64,000 nucleotides of DNA. Source: Pontibacter mucosus. Lineage in GTDB: Bacteria; Bacteroidota; Bacteroidia; Cytophagales; Hymenobacteraceae. The DNA lies in the NCBI RefSeq assembly GCF_003054055.1, contig NZ_QBKI01000009.1, positions 154,473-218,472 on the forward strand, in the 5' to 3' direction. The notes below the pieces were generated by a model. That model was not told the DNA's origin and did not search any database. It saw only the letters and a program-made list of their open reading frames with translations. The first letter of the stretch is position 1; each line of letters begins with the position of its first letter. This document shows positions 26,741-35,511 of the stretch, piece after piece. A program made the position numbers and the translations under genes.

Positions 26741-27328
26741 TCAAAGCCACCAGCCGACCAAGACAATGACTGTCCGCAGGATGAAGTCCCCCAGTACTGC
26801 ACGCAGCCGGCGGAAGGCAATGGTTAACTGGTTCTCAACAGTCTTGGGGGCAAGGCCGAGGCGTTGCGCGATTTCCTTCGTAGTCAGGTGCTCCATTCGG
26901 CTCAGAAGAAAAACCTGCCGGCACTTTTCGGGCAGGCTGCTTACCCCCTCGTCGAGCAGGTTGCTGATATCTTGTTGTATCAATGCGTTTTCGCCCTGGT
27001 TACCGACACTGAGTTCCTTCACTTCAAGGAATAAGCTCTCCCTGATCTTACCTAACCGAATTACTTTAAATACTTGGTAGCGAACAGAGGCGTACAGGTA
27101 CGTGCTCAGGGAGCCAATTTCCAGGCTATCCCTCCTGAGCCATAGGCTTACCAATACCTCCTGCACAATATCCTCTGCGGCTTGCCTATCCCGGAGGATG
27201 TTAAAGGCAGCCATGTACAGCTTGGACCAGTACTTTGCATATAGCACATCGAAGGCAGCACAGTCATCTGCACGAATAAGTTCGAGCAGCTTCTCATCGG
27301 GCCACAATTGAATACCATCGCTGTGCAT
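26741..27328 (-). CDS. ECF RNA polymerase sigma factor
   Basis: About 195 residues from the ATG at 27328 (MHSDGIQLWPDEKLL); an ATG at 27373 adds 15 AT-rich-coded residues that do not look like the family. Region 2 (about 12-85) includes FDVLYAKYWSKLYMAAFNILRDRQAAEDIVQEVLVSLW, the core-binding and -10 recognition part. Region 4 (about 115-170) includes LPEKCRQVFLLSRMEHLTTKEIAQRLGLAPKTVENQL. The C-terminus ends in a hydrophobic tail (IVLVGWWL) common in Bacteroidota members. It heads the FecR-SusC-SusD-sulfatase group and should activate it. Confidence 0.95.
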   Translation of the reverse strand: MHSDGIQLWPDEKLLELIRADDCAAFDVLYAKYWSKLYMAAFNILRDRQAAEDIVQEVLVSLWLRRDSLEIGSLSTYLYASVRYQVFKVIRLGKIRESLFLEVKELSVGNQGENALIQQDISNLLDEGVSSLPEKCRQVFLLSRMEHLTTKEIAQRLGLAPKTVENQLTIAFRRLRAVLGDFILRTVIVLVGWWL

Positions 27329-27373
27329 TGCATATATAGTAAGATTTAATAATAAGAAATTAATATGCAACAT

Positions 27374-27770
27374 TCAATGCTTTCCCAATAAAAGTGTATA
27401 CAGGGTCGCGGAAGGATTGGGCGCTCTCGCTGGCTGCGCGCCCGGAAGGCATGCGGCGCCAAGACGAAGCACGTTCCTACAAGTTCCCAGGGCCTACTGC
27501 CTAACTTTTGTGACTCACCTCAAGGAGCGGCAGGCAGTCCCCACATCCTATCCCCTAAGCCACTCCGACACAAAAGTCCATCGTCATTCATTCCGGTACA
27601 AAGGTAGCCTTGCGGTCCAGACACAGGTCCGCTACGCCAAGGTCGTCCAAACAAAATGGGTATCCACCCCTGGGCGGACCCTCCGCATTTTCTTTGGCTC
27701 CACCTTGCCTTCAGTCCGGCTCCGAAGGCGGCGGGGGCACCATAATCAATTCTTCTCACTCTAAAACCAG
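27374..27770. other. 397-base divergent region at the left edge of the mobile element
   Basis: This lies between the start of the sigma-factor gene (minus) and the RadC-like gene (plus). Promoters for both must be here but I cannot define them. The left end of the conjugative element probably lies in or near this stretch. I could not find a direct repeat shared with the right side (58152-58767). Confidence 0.4.
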
Positions 27771-28247
27771 ATGATTATGGAAAAGACCGTTAACACCTCC
27801 GCCCTGCCAAGAGTAGCCGAAGTCAAGCTCTCCTACCGCAACCGCGTCAAGCCCTCAGAGCGCCCGCAGGTCACCTGCTCGGCTGATTCCTACCAGGTGC
27901 TGAAAGAGGGCTGGGACAAAAGCAAGCTCGAGTTCGTCGAGCAGTTCAAGGTGCTGCTCTTAAACCGGGCCAACCGCGTGCTGGGCGTCTACGAGCTCTC
28001 CACCGGCGGGGTCTCGGGCACCGTGGCAGACCCCAAGCTCGTCTTCGTGGCCGCCCTCAAGGCCTGCGCCTCGGCCGTCATCCTCTCCCACAACCACCCC
28101 TCGGGCAACCTCACCCCCAGCCAGGCGGACCTGCAGCTGACCAAGAAGACAAAGGCCGGAGGCGAGCTGCTCGACATCGCCGTGCTCGACCACCTCATCC
28201 TCACCAGCGAGGGCTATTACTCTTTAGCAGACGAGGGGCTCCTGTAG
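27771..28247 (+). CDS. RadC-family JAB-domain protein
   Basis: A 158-residue protein. The C-terminal 125 residues are the RadC/MPN (JAB) domain with the metal-binding SHNHPSGN at about residues 105-112 and the following Ser and Asp (TPSQADLQL). The usual N-terminal helix-hairpin-helix of chromosomal RadC is missing, as in short RadC proteins carried by mobile elements. The acidic position before the HxH is not obvious. The biochemical role is unsettled in the family. It is the first plus-strand gene of the mobile element and is followed by ArdC. A terminator overlaps its stop codon. Confidence 0.9.
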   Translation: MIMEKTVNTSALPRVAEVKLSYRNRVKPSERPQVTCSADSYQVLKEGWDKSKLEFVEQFKVLLLNRANRVLGVYELSTGGVSGTVADPKLVFVAALKACASAVILSHNHPSGNLTPSQADLQLTKKTKAGGELLDIAVLDHLILTSEGYYSLADEGLL

Positions 28248-28260
28248 CCCCTCGTCTCTT
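28230..28260 (+). terminator. Terminator overlapping the radC-like stop codon
   Basis: An 11-base stem (28230-28240 with 28246-28256) with a 5-base loop, followed by TCTTTT. The stem contains the last codons and the TAG of the RadC-like gene. Confidence 0.75.
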
Positions 28261-28318
28261 TTAACAGGAAGCCATCGCACTTCCAGAAACATTTCGTCCA
28301 CCACTTAAAACATCCATT

Positions 28319-29266
28319 ATGAACGCTTACCAGAAACTCCACCAGCTCGCCAGCCAGGTGACAGACCAGGTCATCGCCGAACTCCTGAAAGGAAAGGCCA
28401 TCTGGCAACAGCCCTGGGGCTCCTATGGCCTGCCCAAAAACTACTTCTCCGGCCGTGCTTATGAGGGCTTCAACGCCCTCTACCTCCACTTCCTCACCGA
28501 AAGGCGCGGCTTCACGGCCCCGTACTTCCTCACCTACCGCCAGGCCCGGGAGCTGGGCGGGCACGTGCGCAAGGGGCAGCAGGGCATGCCCGTCGTCTAC
28601 TGGAAAGTGTACGGCGCCAAGGCCGGGGAGGAAAACCAGCCGGACGCTTCCGCAACACCGGAGGAAAGCACCTCCCGAAAGCTTGTCCCCTTCCTGTGGA
28701 CTGTGTTCAACATCGACCAGGTGGTGGGGGTGGACTTTAGCCTGCCCGAGATCCCCGACAGAAGCGCCCACCAGTGCATCGCCTCCTGCCAGCAAGTGGT
28801 GGAGGGCTTCCCTGCCCCGCGCCCCTGCATCCGCTTCGGAGGCGGGCAGGCCTGGTACGCCCCGGCCCTGGACATGGTGCGGGTGCCCGAGCTCAGGCGC
28901 TTTGCCTCCCCCGAGGCCTTCCACGCCACGCTCTTCCACGAGCTGGTGCACGCCACCGGCCACCCCTCCCGCCTCAACCGCTTCTCAGAGGGGGAGCAGG
29001 CCGGCCGCTTCGGGGACGAGGCCTACAGCAAAGAAGAGCTCGTGGCCGAGATGGGGGCCAGCTTCCTCTGCGCCTACACCGGCATCCAGGAGCAGGTCTT
29101 CCACAACTCGGTAGCCTACCTGCAGGGCTGGGTCAGCAGGCTCCGCGATGACAAGACGATGCTCCTCTACGCCGCCGGTAAGGCCTTCAGGGCCGCCAGC
29201 TATATCCTGGGCCTGGAAGCTGCGTCTGCGAGCAAGGCACCGCCTGGGGAAAAAGGGGCTGCCTGA
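28319..29266 (+). CDS. ArdC-like antirestriction / ssDNA-binding zincin protein
   Basis: A 315-residue protein. The N-terminal half (about 8-125) matches the ArdC single-strand DNA-binding domain: IWQQPWGSYGLPKNYFSGRAYEGFNALYL-type block and PYFLTYRQARELGGHVRKGQQGMPVVYW. The C-terminal half is zincin-like, with HELVHATGH at about residues 206-214 and a downstream Glu in YSKEELVAEMGASFL. ArdC proteins enter the recipient with conjugating DNA and protect it from restriction enzymes. It lies in the left arm of the conjugative element, as expected for an early-entering gene. Confidence 0.92.
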   Translation: MNAYQKLHQLASQVTDQVIAELLKGKAIWQQPWGSYGLPKNYFSGRAYEGFNALYLHFLTERRGFTAPYFLTYRQARELGGHVRKGQQGMPVVYWKVYGAKAGEENQPDASATPEESTSRKLVPFLWTVFNIDQVVGVDFSLPEIPDRSAHQCIASCQQVVEGFPAPRPCIRFGGGQAWYAPALDMVRVPELRRFASPEAFHATLFHELVHATGHPSRLNRFSEGEQAGRFGDEAYSKEELVAEMGASFLCAYTGIQEQVFHNSVAYLQGWVSRLRDDKTMLLYAAGKAFRAASYILGLEAASASKAPPGEKGAA

Positions 29267-29397
29267 GGCTAAGGAAATGGAGCACTCTGGTACCAACAAT
29301 TCAGAAGCAAGAGTAGCTGCAAATACGCTTGGAAAGCTACAGACATTCGCTTCAATAAATCCTGATTCCCTTGTCTGTAGTATAGTCATCAAAAATA

Positions 29398-29438
29398 ACA
29401 GCCGGGGAGCCCTCTGAAAAGAGCAGTTCCCCGGCTGT
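29398..29438. terminator. Hairpin between ardC-like gene and minus-strand cargo
   Basis: An 11-base inverted repeat (29398-29408 with 29428-29438). The T-rich side is on the minus strand (TTATTTTT), so it mainly ends minus-strand transcription from the cargo region, but it also lies about 130 bases after the ArdC stop. Confidence 0.6.
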
Positions 29439-29557
29439 ACTGTTGTCCCCTCTCCCGGCAATCCCCTATGACGTAGCTGTTTCCTGGAAAAAAGGACGTG
29501 ACACTAACGACACACAATTAACAGATAACAGAGTACCGTGGGCGCAGCCGTATTGCC

Positions 29558-29749
29558 TTAGAATATCTGAGTTCCGTCTATCTGCCCCGCAAAACGGAAA
29601 GCATAGTAATTACTGGCAGTCCTAGTGCCCAGGTTGGCGAACTCCGTTGAGGCCGTCTTCGGATATCCTTTGTAATAACTCAGGCTCTCCACTTCAGTAT
29701 ACATCCCATCTGCTGTTTGAAGCATGATGACATTTGTTCCGCTAAACAC
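29558..29749 (-). CDS. Short orphan frame, possibly a gene fragment
   Basis: A 63-codon minus frame with protein-like composition (VESLSYYKGYPKTASTEFANLG, then ASNYYAFRFAG). I recognise no family and there is no signal peptide. Its start overlaps the end of the broken cyclase gene. It may be the C-terminal remnant of an adjacent gene lost by recombination at the edge of the cargo. Low certainty that it is translated. Confidence 0.25.
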   Translation of the reverse strand: MFSGTNVIMLQTADGMYTEVESLSYYKGYPKTASTEFANLGTRTASNYYAFRFAGQIDGTQIF

Positions 29750-30637
29750 TTTTTGGCAGTTTAGCCATTGCTCTTACTGGGAATGTCCCAACTCCTTTGA
29801 ATTTAGGCGGAACAGCACTGAAAGTAAAGCCATTATTGGGCAATAAATCAAGATTACACAGGTGCTCAACAATTAAAATCTCTGCTCCCAGCAGAGTCGT
29901 CTGAACAGGTCTTGTTTTTCCTAAAGTACTGTCAATGTTATGTGAGTCAATCCCGACTAATTTAACATTACAGTCTTTTAAAATTTCGCTGCACCTTCTG
30001 TCAAATAAGGATGGTTTTCGTAATATTTTTCTGTATTCCAATTACTGTCCCAGCCTGTGTGAATTAGAACCGCTCTGTTTCTGATCTCGTGGTTTTTAAA
30101 GTGTTCTTCCGTTATTTCTAAAGTCTCTGAATACGGAACACGAATTACGATTGCATTAAGGTCTGTAAAACAATCTAATCCAACTTCTGAAAGGTCCTTT
30201 CCATTCTCAAATTTATGAAATGGGCAGTCAATATAAGTTCCTGTGTTTGTTACCATTTCAGTTTTACCAATGTGAAATTCAGTCCCCTCAGTATAGTATT
30301 GTTTTGAGTTTTCTCTGCCTAAATAATCGCAAATGAGCGGTGCTGGTAACCCTTTATAAGTTACAAGTCCATGTTCGATCGTGTGACTCAAATCAATAAA
30401 TACGCCATTCCCTATTTTCTCATTAATGGGTTTTCTTTTATGAGGCTCGGTCAATATTTCTTTATTCAGGATTTTAGTTTCTCCTACCATCAGAAGTCTT
30501 AAATCTTCGACAATAAAGTCCGAAAGCTCTTTATCAGGGATATCGTCGCCCAGTATGTCAAGACGAAAGTCTTCACCTTTTATGCTTCCACCGTTCGTAA
30601 AATATATTCCGAAGTCAAATTTTACTCTTTTGTCCAA
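29742..30637 (-). pseudogene. Cyclase/kynurenine formamidase-like gene with one frameshift
   Basis: Two minus frames join into one protein of about 298 residues. The first (30637 to about 29980) holds an extra N-terminal domain of about 70 residues and then the cyclase family start: FIDLSHTIEHG, the metal-binding HIGKTEMVTNTGTYIDCPFHKF with its two His and Asp, and VLIHTGWDS. The second (to 29742) continues with VKLVGIDSHNIDS, LLGAEILIVEHLCNL and FPVRAMAKL, the rest of the fold. They are separated by a lost base in GCAGCG-AAATT near 29990 (LTEGAA continuing as EILKDC). The gene is otherwise intact, so either a recent inactivation or a sequencing error. Confidence 0.75.
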
Positions 30638-30724
30638 TTCTCAATTATTTAAATGTTCTGTGATGCTGTGTCGTTCGTTTACAATGCCCGCCAGCGTACT
30701 TAGCTTTGCTGTGACGCAGTTACC

Positions 30725-31044
30725 ACTTTCGAACTCATTCCAGGTAGGGGGGCAGGTTCTCAGGATAAGTAGGAAACCCAGGCATCTCTGCCGTTAAATT
30801 GGAGTTAGTCAGCCAATCAAATATTTTTTACCTGTCAGCTGGTTCCGCTGGTCTAAGCAATATACTCTCTGAATTCATTAGTCTTTCCATAAATAATTGC
30901 CAGCAATTTCGTGTGGTAATTTACAACAGGTGCTGCCAACAGCCCTCCCATGTAGACTGCGCGGGCTTTCATATACTCCTCTGGTAGCCAACCGCTATCC
31001 TGGCCAGGAGCCGCTACCCACTGATGAAGTACTTTCTCCGCCAT
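30725..31044 (-). pseudogene. Remnants of an unrecognised gene
   Basis: A 63-codon minus frame (31044-30853) starts MAEKVLHQWVAAPGQDSGWLPEEYMKAR and stops after TNEFREYIA. Further on, after stop codons, a protein-like tail reads KIFDWLTNSNLTAEMPGFPTYPENLPPYLE and ends near 30735. The two pieces may be parts of one decayed gene. I could not name the family. The NmrA-like gene upstream ends at 31060. Confidence 0.3.
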
Positions 31045-31059
31045 CGGCTATAGGCAAGA

Positions 31060-31935
31060 TTAACGGGTCATGCTTTGAATTTTCAGTTGTTCTTCCATAT
31101 ACACTTCCAAAGTCGTTGGAAGTTTTAGGGCGTCCCCTGGTCGCTCAGGCACAGTTTTATGATAAATAACGGCCTGCGTCATATCCATAAGATTGCGTGC
31201 CGTGTTCTCCGTAAAACCGACTGACAGGAGCGTTTCTTTCCACTGAGCATTTGGAATGGATTGAACAGCTACATTTTTATGTAGCAATGCTGAAAATACA
31301 CGGGCTACGTCACGCGCACTGTATTTCTGGGGGCCTGTCAGTTCGTATATCTTTTTGCTCTCTGACGATGTGATGGTCGACATCACATGGGCAATGAACT
31401 TTGCCAGGTCAACCGGGGAGTTCATGTCGAGGTGTAGGTCATCGGGGAAAAACGAAGGCAATACCCCATACGTCTGAGCCGTTTCCAGATAACCCAGCCA
31501 ATTGCTGAAATAATAGGAGGGCCTGACAAACACTTGTTCTACCTCCAAGCCCTCAAAACCCTGCTCCAGGATACGGGACATCAGGATGTTGCCCGTGCTG
31601 CCTTCAACATGCGCCCCAATACAGGATAATCCTACCACCCTCCGTATCCTGGCTTCCTGGATGGCCTTTCTATAATTAGCCACAATTTGTTTGGTCTCCC
31701 CGATTATGTCGCTTGATGCTGGGCTCTCAGGGGTTAGAACGAAGACGGTAGTTCCGCCTTTGAATGCTTTTGTAAGTTGTTCAGCATCGAACAGATTTGC
31801 TGCTTTGGCTTCGATAGTTTTGGCTTTCAGCTCGGTTGGTTCTCTGACCACTGCCCTCACAGGATAACCGCTACTTTTAAGTTCGCTGATAAGATAGGAG
31901 CCGACTTGTCCTGTTGCACCCACGATGATGTTCAT
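31060..31935 (-). CDS. NmrA/SDR-like NAD(P)-binding protein
   Basis: A 291-residue atypical short-chain dehydrogenase. The nucleotide-binding GATGQVGS is at residues 7-14 and the fold continues with VRAVVREPTELKA and LFDAEQLTKAFKGGTTVFVLTP, as in NmrA and quinone-oxidoreductase-like (QOR2) proteins. The catalytic Tyr-x-x-x-Lys of true SDRs is not evident, so it may sense the NAD(P) redox state rather than catalyse. It lies just downstream of the frameshifted YafY-type regulator, which in many Bacteroidota controls such a gene. Confidence 0.85.
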   Translation of the reverse strand: MNIIVGATGQVGSYLISELKSSGYPVRAVVREPTELKAKTIEAKAANLFDAEQLTKAFKGGTTVFVLTPESPASSDIIGETKQIVANYRKAIQEARIRRVVGLSCIGAHVEGSTGNILMSRILEQGFEGLEVEQVFVRPSYYFSNWLGYLETAQTYGVLPSFFPDDLHLDMNSPVDLAKFIAHVMSTITSSESKKIYELTGPQKYSARDVARVFSALLHKNVAVQSIPNAQWKETLLSVGFTENTARNLMDMTQAVIYHKTVPERPGDALKLPTTLEVYMEEQLKIQSMTR

Positions 31936-32014
31936 ACACTTTGTCTTAAGGTTGATGATGCCGCTAAACTAAAGTGGCCTTGCGACAACAGTATGTCAGG
32001 GGTGGGGAAAAAAA

Positions 32015-32703
32015 TCAGTAATGCCTGTCGAAGTATTCCTGAAGGGTCATTTCATGAGGCGTAAATGATTCAGTGAGTACCTCCACTTTCTGCATCCTGT
32101 CCAGGCGGAAAAATCTGAACTCATGGCGTAAACGACACCAAGCCAACAGCAACCAATTTCCCTGAGTGCTTACCAAAGCAAAAGGCTCCACCGTTCTGTC
32201 CGAGGCTAGGTTAGCTTCGTTCGTGTACTTTATCGTGGTTAGGCAGAAGTTGGTTAAGGCAAATTGCAGAGCAGCTAGATTGCTGCTTGTTCTTTTGTTT
32301 TCTGCTTTCTGGAAGATCCGTATCCTTTCAGAAAGCAAATTGGCTTTATCTTGAAGGCTGTGCTTTAAAACGGCTTTGACTTTTGCGATGGCTCCCGAAT
32401 AGGCTTTGACAAAGGAGTCGTCACTATTTTGCTGAACCAGCTGCTCTGCTGTAACCAATGCATTGGCTTCACTTTCGCTAAGCATGACAGGCGGAAGTCT
32501 GTAATACTCCGAAATGGCATATCCCTTCCCCTCCTCCATTACAATGGGAACGCCTGTTCCAGTGCTTTTATGTCCCTGTAAATGGTACGGGTGCTTACAG
32601 CATATTTCTCGGCAAGTTCGGAGGCAGTCAAAAGCCGCCGGGTCTGCAACTGGGTAAGAATGGCAGTCAGTCTTGAAATCCGTTTTTTGTAGTTCTCAGC
32701 CAT
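32015..32703 (-). pseudogene. YafY-type WYL-domain transcriptional regulator with frameshift
   Basis: The N-terminal frame (from ATG at 32703) is a DeoR-type helix-turn-helix: ISRLTAILTQLQTRRLLTASELAEKYAVSTRTIYRDIKALEQ. It then slips at about 32545 and stops. The second frame (32539-32015) continues with VMEEGKGYAISEYYRLPPVMLSESEANALV and a WYL domain (TQGNWLLLAWCRLRHEFRFFRLDRM). The missing join should read G-V-P-I-V-M. One indel thus breaks a gene of about 230 residues. In intact form it would bind DNA and a small ligand and probably control the NmrA-like gene next to it. Confidence 0.8.
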
Positions 32704-32785
32704 TTCTCAATTTTTGTCAGGATACAAGTTATCAATTGCAGACCTGCCGGCGTTTGGGTAGTGCCTGAGGCCAGGGGTAGTACTA

Positions 32786-33193
32786 TCAATCGTTAAGCTT
32801 AACCATACAAACGAGTTCGTTAAGCGATTTATAGTATTCAATAGAGGAACTCTGAGCATGCACGTTTTCTACCTTAAATAAGGCGTTGAAAGTTTCCTCA
32901 ATGCATTCAATCTTTGTTTGCCAGTCCTCAATTGATTCGGTAACGTAGCTTCCTTTTTCTATAAGAAAATACGCACAGTTATATTGTGCCGCTTCATTTT
33001 CAAACTGCTCTAATACAGCAGCCTTATAGGTTATACCCTTCTCTCTTTCCTGATAAATGCCAAAGAATCTTCTTCCTTTTCTTGTTGGCAGCATATGCTC
33101 AAGTTTTAAGAAAGCTTCTTTGACTCCGGCTGGAAAAGAAGTTGCTTCCACATAAAACAACTTCAAATCTTTGTCCAGGTGTACTGTTTTCAT
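32786..33193 (-). CDS. GyrI-like small-molecule-binding protein
   Basis: A 135-residue protein resembling the stand-alone GyrI-like/SOUL-type ligand-binding fold: LFYVEATSFPAGVKEAFLKLEHMLP, RRFFGIYQ, GITYKAAV and a C-terminal beta hairpin. Such proteins bind small molecules or block gyrase inhibitors. The start overlaps the stop of the acetyltransferase gene by four bases (33190-33193), so the pair is one transcription unit. Codon use is AT-rich compared with the element backbone. Confidence 0.65.
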   Translation of the reverse strand: MKTVHLDKDLKLFYVEATSFPAGVKEAFLKLEHMLPTRKGRRFFGIYQEREKGITYKAAVLEQFENEAAQYNCAYFLIEKGSYVTESIEDWQTKIECIEETFNALFKVENVHAQSSSIEYYKSLNELVCMVKLND

Positions 33194-33702
33194 TTGGATC
33201 TCAGCAAGGAGTAAACTATGGAATCATAGATATGGTCATTTATTTTGTAATGCTCTTTTAGAAGACCTTCCCGGGTAAATCCCAGCTTCTCAATAACTCT
33301 GATGGAAGGTAGATTAGATGGACCAACGAAAGCTTCTATTCTATTCAACTTCATTACTTTGAAGCCATGTTCAATAACACATGTGAGTGCTTCATGCATA
33401 AACCCTCTACCTCTAAAGTTCTCATGTAAAGAATAGCCTAATTCTGCCCTTTCATGTTCTTCGTACCAATTATGAAAGCCACAGCTTCCAATCACTTTTT
33501 GTGACTCCTTCTCTATCAATTCCCACTTAAGCCATTTCATTTCAAGGTTGCCCAGACGCTTGTTGCTTCTTATTAATTCAGCATTAAGTTGCTCCTCCGT
33601 GTCCAACCCCAAAAAACCAAGCTGCTCTTTCACGGGCAGACGCAGTAGATCCTTTTGAACTTGTTTTGTTCGTTCCCTTAAAATCAGTCTTTCTGTTTTC
33701 AT
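33190..33702 (-). CDS. GNAT-family N-acetyltransferase (RimJ/RimL type)
   Basis: A 170-residue acetyltransferase with the RimJ/RimL layout: ERLILRERT at the start, IGSCGFHNWYEEHERAELGYSLHENFRGRGFMHEALTCVIEHGF as the acetyl-CoA-binding core (R-G-R-G-F-M near residues 108-113), then MKLNRIEAFVGPSNLPSIRVIEKLGF, typical of the fold. It transfers acetyl from acetyl-CoA to an amine, possibly ribosomal protein N-termini or an antibiotic. Coupled with the GyrI-like gene downstream. Confidence 0.88.
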   Translation of the reverse strand: MKTERLILRERTKQVQKDLLRLPVKEQLGFLGLDTEEQLNAELIRSNKRLGNLEMKWLKWELIEKESQKVIGSCGFHNWYEEHERAELGYSLHENFRGRGFMHEALTCVIEHGFKVMKLNRIEAFVGPSNLPSIRVIEKLGFTREGLLKEHYKINDHIYDSIVYSLLRSK

Positions 33703-34430
33703 CCTTTAACAGTTAGTGGCTTAGAGGTAACATAGTTAATTTCATCGCCAGGTTCTCTTTGAAGCTAATATTTAGTGCTTTACCTGTTGAAAGCACACCC
33801 CGTTTTGGCAAAGCGCAACCTTCACCTTTTATATGTTTGAATACTCCTTCAATCATGAAGGTTTTTGCAGCTTTTTGCAGGCGGAGATTCTTAGTCTCAA
33901 ACGTCCGAAGAACTGAGTCTTAGAATTAGCCCCTTCCTGTCCTCCGAATAACGAAATCCCTGCTTGCACATAGGCCCTGTTAGAGGGCGCCATTTAGTGT
34001 TTCCGATTATTCTGTAACTCCAGAAGTTCTCTGTCTATCAAGTCAGCTGATATCTTATAAGCTTTGATTCTGTTTGTTTGCAGCGTCTTTTGTGGTGAAT
34101 TATCCTTTATGTTTTGTAATTACTTTTCACATTTGCTGATTGTTGAATTAACAGCGAATCTAGCACCCTGTAATTCTTTTTCACTGTATGTCAACACTTT
34201 GGTCATTCATTTAGATAATTATCCCTTGTATTAAAAGTTCTCAAGGTGGGCTTCAGCTCCCGCTCGTTGTTGGTTTGAATAAAAGCGACACTTTTGTTAA
34301 AACAGGTGAAATTAAAACAACTAGAAAGAAAGTAGAAGCAGAGGAGAAATCAAGAAAGTAATGAGTTTGTCGTTTATTCATCTTGTGCGACTTATCAAAA
34401 ATGACCTCTGATTTACGAGGCCCTTTTGGT
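33703..34430. other. 728-base AT-rich gap in the cargo region
   Basis: No convincing gene. A few short frames with unnatural composition cross it. It may contain decayed cassette DNA; I could not align it to any neighbour or find a clean inverted repeat. Confidence 0.4.
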
Positions 34431-35060
34431 TTAAAATTTCCTTTTAAAGAACAGATACAGGAGACCAATGTTACTGGAACATAAAATAGGTATTGCTTCC
34501 TTTAAAATTTCTTCATCCCAATCCCACCACTTCATCTCTAAAAGCATTTGGATATGTTCTTCCTCAAAACGTTTCTTAATGATCTTAGCAGGATTTCCGC
34601 CTACGATGGCATACGGTTCTACATCTTTGGTAACCAACGCTCTGCTTCCGATCACCGCTCCGTCTCCAATTTTAACGCCAGGCATAATCATGGCTTCACT
34701 ACCTATCCAGACATCATTCCCCACAATCGTGTCACCGGCATTTTGAAAGCCATCCTTGCTGTCTCGAAAGCATTCGACTTCTGACATATAGAAAAAAGGG
34801 AAACTCGAAATCCAGTCATAACGATGCCCCTGATTTCCTGCCATGATAAAACTTGCTCCACTTCCTATAGAGCAATAACTTCCAATGATTAGTTTATCTA
34901 CACCGGTTCTGTCAGGGAAAAGATATCGAGTGCAATCATCAAAAGAATGGCCGTGATAGTAACCTGAATAATAAGAATATTTACCAGCTATGATGTTAGG
35001 ATTGGTGATATGCTCATTAATTATCTTCCCTCTAAAAGGGCTTTCAAAAAAGTTATTCAT
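34431..35060 (-). CDS. catB: Type B chloramphenicol-type O-acetyltransferase (CatB/XAT)
   Basis: A 209-residue hexapeptide-repeat acetyltransferase from the ATG at 35060 ([12 protein letters not shown]), the usual CatB start; an ATG at 35084 adds eight residues. Landmarks include [49 protein letters not shown] with the catalytic His, then left-handed beta-helix repeats [33 protein letters not shown] and [10 protein letters not shown]. Relatives acetylate chloramphenicol or streptogramin A. The C-terminal end ([13 protein letters not shown]) is one residue shorter and diverged from typical CatB, so activity is likely but unproven. It sits in the AT-rich cargo of the conjugative element, where a resistance gene is expected. 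Confidence 0.85.
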   Translation of the reverse strand: MNNFFESPFRGKIINEHITNPNIIAGKYSYYSGYYHGHSFDDCTRYLFPDRTGVDKLIIGSYCSIGSGASFIMAGNQGHRYDWISSFPFFYMSEVECFRDSKDGFQNAGDTIVGNDVWIGSEAMIMPGVKIGDGAVIGSRALVTKDVEPYAIVGGNPAKIIKKRFEEEHIQMLLEMKWWDWDEEILKEAIPILCSSNIGLLYLFFKRKF

Positions 35061-35373
35061 TTCATCACATGTTAAATTAAACAATACACAGCATCTGAAA
35101 CCAGTAATACTGTACTACTTTACCATGCCCGCATGTAATGGATAGAAGGCCTGAATTTTATTTAATTCAATATGCTAACCTGCTATTTTTATAAAGACGG
35201 TGATACAAGCAACTGAATCACAACCCACTAATCACTGCCGCTTTATTAGGTTGTAAATTTTAGAAATCGTGGAAGGGAAGCGTCTCTTAAAATGTGAAAG
35301 TACGTTCGGATTGGGTAATTCAGAATGGACACTTCTCCGGTTTGTACCTGGGCGTGTCCTGCTGTTCAATCAC

Positions 35374-35506
35374 CGCTGGCAATAAGGAGGGTATAAAACG
35401 CAGGGCATTTCAGAGCTAGGCACCTGCCCGTCGTGACTTCTTTTGCTAAGAACCGAAAACGAGTCGGAACCTCTATTCGCCCTACGTTTTATACCCCATG
35501 TTGGCG
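35374..35506. repeat. Long imperfect inverted repeat after the reductase gene, attC-like
   Basis: Two arms (35374-35406 and 35479-35506) form an imperfect palindrome with a 12-base perfect core (35389-35400 with 35485-35496), separated by about 70 bases. It starts six bases after the stop of the RibD-type reductase gene on the minus strand, the place where an integron attC site would lie. The ends (TTGGCG / CGCTGGC) only partly match the attC consensus. It may instead be a REP-like element. Confidence 0.5.
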
Positions 35507-35511
35507 ATTCG

